Shown here: piece after piece, positions 59,901 through 64,000 of the stretch
Layout: each line of letters begins with the position of its first letter
How positions within the stretch are numbered: the stretch's first letter is position 1
Source: Streptomyces griseiscabiei
GTDB lineage: Bacteria > Actinomycetota > Actinomycetes > Streptomycetales > Streptomycetaceae
NCBI RefSeq assembly: GCF_020010925.1
Contig: NZ_JAGJBZ010000003.1
Location: 1-64,000 of the forward strand
Direction of reading: 5' to 3'
DNA: 64,000 nucleotides
Notes under the pieces: model-generated
Databases searched by the model: none
Told to the model about the DNA's origin: nothing
Seen by the model: the letters and a program-made list of their open reading frames with translations, nothing else
Program-made: the position numbers and the translations under genes

Positions 59901-62183
59901 ATGCCCCAGCAGCCCTCAGCCCAACCGGCGCCCTCCGCGCATGTGACGGCCGCCGAGATCTCCCGCATCGCAGGGGTCACGCGGGCCACGGTCAGCAACT
60001 GGCGCCGCCGCCACGACGACTTCCCGGCCCCCAGTGCGGGCACGGAAGCCAGCCCGCTCTACGACCTGCCGGCCGTCCAGGCATGGCTGCGGGCACGCGG
60101 GCACACCTCCGCCGCCTCGCCGACCGAGGAGCTGCGGACGGCACTACGACTGCTGGGGCCCGGCCCGGGGGTGGCCGCGCGACTCTTCCCCCTGGTGGCC
60201 GCCACGTCCCGCCGTACGCCGGAGGAACTGGCCGACCTCGCCGCCCTGCCCGACGACCAGCTGATCGCCCGGGCGGAGAAGACCGCGGAAGAACTACCGG
60301 CCGCCGTGCCGGAAGCCGAGCCGGTCCACTACGGTCCGGACGACGCGGGCGCGGTCCGCGCCCTGCTGGGTTGCGTCCGTGGGGCGGGGGCGCAGGCCAC
60401 CCTCGACGTCCTCGCCGAACGCGAACTGGACGAGGGCGCCGCCTCCGGCGTCTACCAGACCCCGGAGGGTCTGGCCCGGCTCATGGCACGGCTTCTGCCC
60501 GTGGGCGCGTCCCGCGTCCTCGACCCCGCTTGCGGCAGCGGAACGCTCCTCGCCGCCGCCGCCCGGCAGGGCGCGCGGGAGCTGTTCGGCCAGGATTCGC
60601 TCCCCGTCCAGGGCCGGCGCACGGCGGTCCGGCTGCTGATCGCCGCACCCGAGGCCGAGTCGTCGGTCCGCGTGGGCGACAGCCTGCGCGCCGACGCCTT
60701 CCCCGACGTCACCGTGGACGCCGTCCTGTGCAACCCGCCGTTCGGCGACCGCGACTGGGGTCACGACGAGCTGGCCTACGACCCGAGATGGGCGTACGGA
60801 CTCCCGCCTCGCCTAGAATCCGAACTGGCCTGGGTGCAGCACGCTCTCGCGCACCTGGAGCCGGGCGGCCACGCGGTCATGCTGCTGCCGCCCGCGCTCG
60901 CCTTCCGCTCCTCCGGCCGCCGCGTCCGCGCGGAACTCATCCGCGGCGGGGCCCTGCGCGCCGTCGTCTCCCTTCCGGCGCGTGCCGCGTATCCGCTCCA
61001 CATCGGCCTGCAGATCTGGGTGCTCCAGCGTCCCGAGCCGGGCGGCACGGACCGTACGACGGTGCTGTTCGTGGACGGGGAGGGCGAGCAGCGGGACAGC
61101 GCCGCGGGCACGCCGTCCGCGGGCGGTACGGCCACGGCCGGCGCCGACACCCGTGGCGGCTCACGCCCCCGCCGATCTGGCTCCTCCTCTTCCGCAGCCG
61201 CCTCCGCCCCTTCCTCTGGCACCTCCGCTGTCTCCTTCGACTGGGCGGGGCTGACCGAGCGGGTCCTCCCCCAGTGGGCCGCGTTCACCACCGCTCCCGA
61301 CACCTACGCCGACGAGCCCGGCGTCGCCCGCGCGGTACCGCTCGTCGACCTCCTCGACGACGTCGTCGACGTCACCCCGGCCCGCCATGTCCGGGCGACC
61401 TCGGCCGACATCGACCCGGCCGCCCTGGCCCGCCGCATCGACGACCTGCACGAGCAACTCGCGGAACAGGTCGCCGTCTTGGCGTCCGCCTCCGCGTCCG
61501 GCGGGTGGCTGCCGTCCGGGGCCTCGGCCCGCGAGTGGCGTACGGCGACCGTCTCCGACCTGGCGCGCGGCGGCGCCCTGACCGTGCTGCGGGCGGCGAC
61601 GCCCGGCACACGGGGCTCCAAGGGCTCCGGCGCCCCCACCGTGGACCGGCCGGTCCTCGCCGCCCGTGACATCTCCGCAGGAAACCCCCCATCCGGCACG
61701 GCTGTCGACCTCCACGCGGACGCCGCGCAATCCGTCGCCGCCGGGGACGTCCTCGTACGCGCCGTCGCGGGTGGCGGCAGCCAGGTCGCGATGACCCGGG
61801 TCGCGGACGACCGGGACGCCGGATCCCTGCTCGGTCAGCACATCCACCTTCTGCGCCCCGACCCGGCCCGCCTCGACCCGTGGTTCCTGGCCGGGTTCCT
61901 CGGTGCCGAGGACAACATCGCCTCCGCGTCCACCGGCAGCACCCAGGTGCACGTCACACCGGGCCGCCTGCGCGTACCGCTGCTTCCCCTTGAGGAGCAG
62001 CGGCGCTACGGGGAGGCCTTCCGCCGCGTGTACGAACTGCGCGCGACCGTCCGCAGAACCGCCGACCTCGCCGCAGACACCGCGGCCACCCTGACCACCG
62101 GCCTCACCGCCGGCGTACTCCTGCCACCGGACGCCCCGGATACCTCGAACTCCCCGGACACCCCAGACAGCCGTTCCGTCTGA
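59901..62183 (+). CDS. HTH-N6-adenine DNA methyltransferase fused to a specificity-like domain
   Basis: A 760-residue protein. Residues 12-70 form a helix-turn-helix (AEISRIAGVTRATVSNWRRR). Residues 165-400 are an N6-adenine methylase: SAM motif VLDPACGSGTLLAAAA near 207 and catalytic NPPFGD near 277. A Ser/Ala/Gly linker follows at about 400-430. The C-terminal 300 residues look like an HsdS half: DVVDVTPARHVRAT, a helical IDDLHEQLAEQVAVLA spacer, then a TRD ending in HVTPGRLRVPLLPLEEQRRY. So modification and target recognition sit on one chain. It starts after the AT-rich dyad and is followed 90 bp later by an HsdM. Confidence 0.88.
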   Translation: MPQQPSAQPAPSAHVTAAEISRIAGVTRATVSNWRRRHDDFPAPSAGTEASPLYDLPAVQAWLRARGHTSAASPTEELRTALRLLGPGPGVAARLFPLVAATSRRTPEELADLAALPDDQLIARAEKTAEELPAAVPEAEPVHYGPDDAGAVRALLGCVRGAGAQATLDVLAERELDEGAASGVYQTPEGLARLMARLLPVGASRVLDPACGSGTLLAAAARQGARELFGQDSLPVQGRRTAVRLLIAAPEAESSVRVGDSLRADAFPDVTVDAVLCNPPFGDRDWGHDELAYDPRWAYGLPPRLESELAWVQHALAHLEPGGHAVMLLPPALAFRSSGRRVRAELIRGGALRAVVSLPARAAYPLHIGLQIWVLQRPEPGGTDRTTVLFVDGEGEQRDSAAGTPSAGGTATAGADTRGGSRPRRSGSSSSAAASAPSSGTSAVSFDWAGLTERVLPQWAAFTTAPDTYADEPGVARAVPLVDLLDDVVDVTPARHVRATSADIDPAALARRIDDLHEQLAEQVAVLASASASGGWLPSGASAREWRTATVSDLARGGALTVLRAATPGTRGSKGSGAPTVDRPVLAARDISAGNPPSGTAVDLHADAAQSVAAGDVLVRAVAGGGSQVAMTRVADDRDAGSLLGQHIHLLRPDPARLDPWFLAGFLGAEDNIASASTGSTQVHVTPGRLRVPLLPLEEQRRYGEAFRRVYELRATVRRTADLAADTAATLTTGLTAGVLLPPDAPDTSNSPDTPDSRSV

Positions 62184-62273
62184 AAAGCCCCACACGTCCG
62201 ACCGCACACGACCACACTTGATTCCTGCCGTCCCCCGCCCGGACGGCGCTCTTCGGAAGGAAGCCGGGACCTC

Positions 62274-64000
62274 TTGAACAGCAGCAAGCACACGGAGTTG
62301 GCGAACCACGCCTGGTCCGTCGCCGATCTCCTGCGCGGCGACTACAAGCAGTCCGACTACGGCAAGGTCATCCTGCCGTTCACCGTGCTGCGCCGTCTGG
62401 AGTGTGTCCTGGAGCCGACGCGCGAGAAGGTCGTCGAGACCGTCGACAGGTTCGCGGGCCAGGACATCGACACCGGCCACTTCCTGCGCAGGGCCTCGGG
62501 CCACTCCTTCTACAACAAGAGCGAGCTCACGCTGCGGAAGATCGCGGCCGACCCGCAGAACGCCGCGAAGAACCTGCAGATCTACGTCGGCGCCTTCTCC
62601 GACAACGCGCGCGAGGTCCTGGACAAGTACGAGTTCAACCAGCAGGTCAGGAAGCTCGACGGCGCGAACCTGCTCTACCAGGTCATCGGCAGGTTCACCG
62701 ACCTCGACCTGCACCCCGACGTCGTGCCCAACCACAACATGGGTTACATCTTCGAGGAGTTGATCCGCCGCTTCGCCGAACAGTCGAACGAGACCGCGGG
62801 TGAGCACTTCACCCCGCGCGAGGTCATCAAGCTGATGGTCAACCTGTTGGTGGCGCCCGACGCGGACGCCCTCACCGTGCCGGGTGTCGTCCGCACGGTC
62901 ATGGACCCGGCTTGCGGCACGGGCGGCATGCTCAGCGCCGCCGACGACCGCATCACGGAGTTCAACTCGGACGCGACGGTCGAGGTGTACGGGCAGGAGC
63001 TCAACCCCGAGTCCTGGGCGATCTGCCGGTCCGACCTCATGATCAAGGGCCAGGACCCGGAGAACATCCGCTTCGGCAACTCCTTCTCCGACGACGGCCA
63101 CGCCCGCCGGAAGTTCGACTACATCCTCGCCAACCCGCCGTTCGGCGTGGAGTGGAAGAAGGTCAAGGAGGAGGTCGAGTACGAGCACAAGTCGCTCGGC
63201 GACGCCGGCCGCTTCGGCGCGGGCCTGCCGCGCATCAACGACGGCTCGCTGCTCTTTCTCCAGCACATGATCTCGAAGATGAAGCCGGTGGACGTGAACG
63301 GCGGGGGCGGCTCCCGCATCGCCATCGTCTTCAACGGCTCCCCGCTGTTCAGCGGCGCGGCCGAGTCCGGCGAGTCCAACATCCGTCGCTGGATCCTGGA
63401 GAACGACTGGCTGGAGGCGATCGTCGCCCTCCCGGACCAGCTCTTCTACAACACGGGCATCTCCACGTACTTCTGGATCCTGACGAACCGTAAGGACAAG
63501 GACCACAAGGGCAAGGTCGTCCTGCTCGACGCCCGCGACCAGTGGGTGAAGATGCGCAAGTCCCTCGGCGACAAGCGCAAGGAGCTGGGCGACGGGACGA
63601 ACGGCCGCCCGAACCACATCGGCGACATCACGCGGCTGTACGCGGAGGCGTTGCAGGTCGCGGGCGATGCGGACCACCCGCTGCACGGCAAGGTCAAGGT
63701 CTTCGCCAACGAGGACTTCGGCTACCAGCGCATCACCGTGGAACGGCCGTTGAAGCTCCGCTTCGAGGTGACGGAGGAGACGCTGGCGGCACTGGCCGAG
63801 GCCAAGCCGGTGGCGAAGCTGGAGCGGAGTGAGGAGTTCGTGGCGGCGGTGCGTACGCTGCTCGGCTCGTCGTGGACGACGAAGTCGGAGGCGTTCATCG
63901 CGCTCAAGGACGCGGTGGTCGCAGCCGGGCTGACGTGGCCGTCGGGAGCGCCGTTCGCGAAGGCGGTACGGGAGACGATCGGGGTTCGGGACCCGGAGGG
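62274..64000 (+). CDS. hsdM: Type I restriction-modification methylase subunit, HsdM (partial)
   Basis: The frame is open to the window's end, giving 575 codons and no stop, so the C-terminus is missing. It starts at TTG 62274 (NSSKHTELANHAWSVADLLR), with GGAAGGAAG 10 bases upstream; no ATG lies before the conserved HsdM N-terminal domain. That domain is at residues 5-150. The N6-adenine methylase core follows: VMDPACGTGGMLSAA near residue 211 and ILANPPFGVEWKK near residue 287. HsdM methylates adenine in a target chosen by HsdS. Genes for HsdS and HsdR, if present, lie to the right. Confidence 0.93.
   Translation, partial: MNSSKHTELANHAWSVADLLRGDYKQSDYGKVILPFTVLRRLECVLEPTREKVVETVDRFAGQDIDTGHFLRRASGHSFYNKSELTLRKIAADPQNAAKNLQIYVGAFSDNAREVLDKYEFNQQVRKLDGANLLYQVIGRFTDLDLHPDVVPNHNMGYIFEELIRRFAEQSNETAGEHFTPREVIKLMVNLLVAPDADALTVPGVVRTVMDPACGTGGMLSAADDRITEFNSDATVEVYGQELNPESWAICRSDLMIKGQDPENIRFGNSFSDDGHARRKFDYILANPPFGVEWKKVKEEVEYEHKSLGDAGRFGAGLPRINDGSLLFLQHMISKMKPVDVNGGGGSRIAIVFNGSPLFSGAAESGESNIRRWILENDWLEAIVALPDQLFYNTGISTYFWILTNRKDKDHKGKVVLLDARDQWVKMRKSLGDKRKELGDGTNGRPNHIGDITRLYAEALQVAGDADHPLHGKVKVFANEDFGYQRITVERPLKLRFEVTEETLAALAEAKPVAKLERSEEFVAAVRTLLGSSWTTKSEAFIALKDAVVAAGLTWPSGAPFAKAVRETIGVRDPE

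Noticed and set aside
53277..64000. BREX or phage growth limitation (Pgl) system
   Set aside because: No PglZ phosphatase, BrxL/Lon-like or BrxC-like gene is visible in the window.

Overview
High GC content, extreme third-position GC bias, GTG/TTG starts, many TetR/MarR/GntR/MerR/XRE regulators, Tat and Sec exported proteins and a giant hybrid PKS-NRPS all point to a Streptomyces chromosome, probably an arm region. No rRNA, complete tRNA, insertion sequence or CRISPR array was seen. All calls are by eye from sequence; no database search was run.

Layout. 0-8.7 kb: HIT hydrolase and VOC protein (divergent), argininosuccinate synthase argG with an ARG-box-like palindrome, a HEAT-repeat protein, small hypothetical and membrane proteins, and a TetR divergent from an F420-reductase-like enzyme and a dienelactone hydrolase. 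8.7-12.5 kb: a Tat-exported alpha/beta hydrolase and a TerD domain joined to a PD-(D/E)XK nuclease-like domain. 12.5-16.7 kb: two cytochrome P450s, one with a 3Fe-4S ferredoxin, each divergent from its own regulator (TetR, MarR) with clear palindromic operators. 16.8-24.1 kb: zinc-ribbon membrane protein, secreted lysyl-oxidase-like protein, MFS exporter, stand-alone ABC-type ATPase, DesK-like histidine kinase. 24.4-29.2 kb: a lower-GC accessory patch (DUF4839-like, DUF6879, XRE/DUF5753, GntR, a frameshifted zinc protein, methyltransferase). 29.3-31.2 kb: MerR and DUF2071.

31.1-43.6 kb is one 4157-residue synthase read as FAAL-ACP-KS-AT-KR-ACP-C-A-PCP-C-reductase. Its C-terminus is not a thioesterase or standard reductase; it resembles the cyanobacterial fatty acyl-ACP reductase (AAR) fold. 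The layout suggests a fatty acid is activated, extended once with malonyl-CoA, keto-reduced, coupled to one amino acid, then possibly released reductively. This is the strongest candidate for an undescribed system in the window.

43.6-53 kb: secreted AMIN-like protein, an unknown coiled-coil protein, a 984-residue GAF/PAS/SpoIIE/HATPase phosphatase, two small secreted proteins beside an ArsR-type regulator, a secreted tripeptidyl aminopeptidase and a small secreted protein. At about 53.04 kb lies the 3' part of a tRNA-Arg(CCU)-like gene without its 5' half, the usual footprint of an integrated element's end. To its right, 53.3-64 kb looks like a defence or DNA-processing island: a HelD-like helicase with a large C-terminal extension, a small CxxC/CxxC protein and a Rad50-like ATPase in one operon, divergent from an HTH-methyltransferase-TRD fusion and an HsdM-type methylase that runs off the window end.
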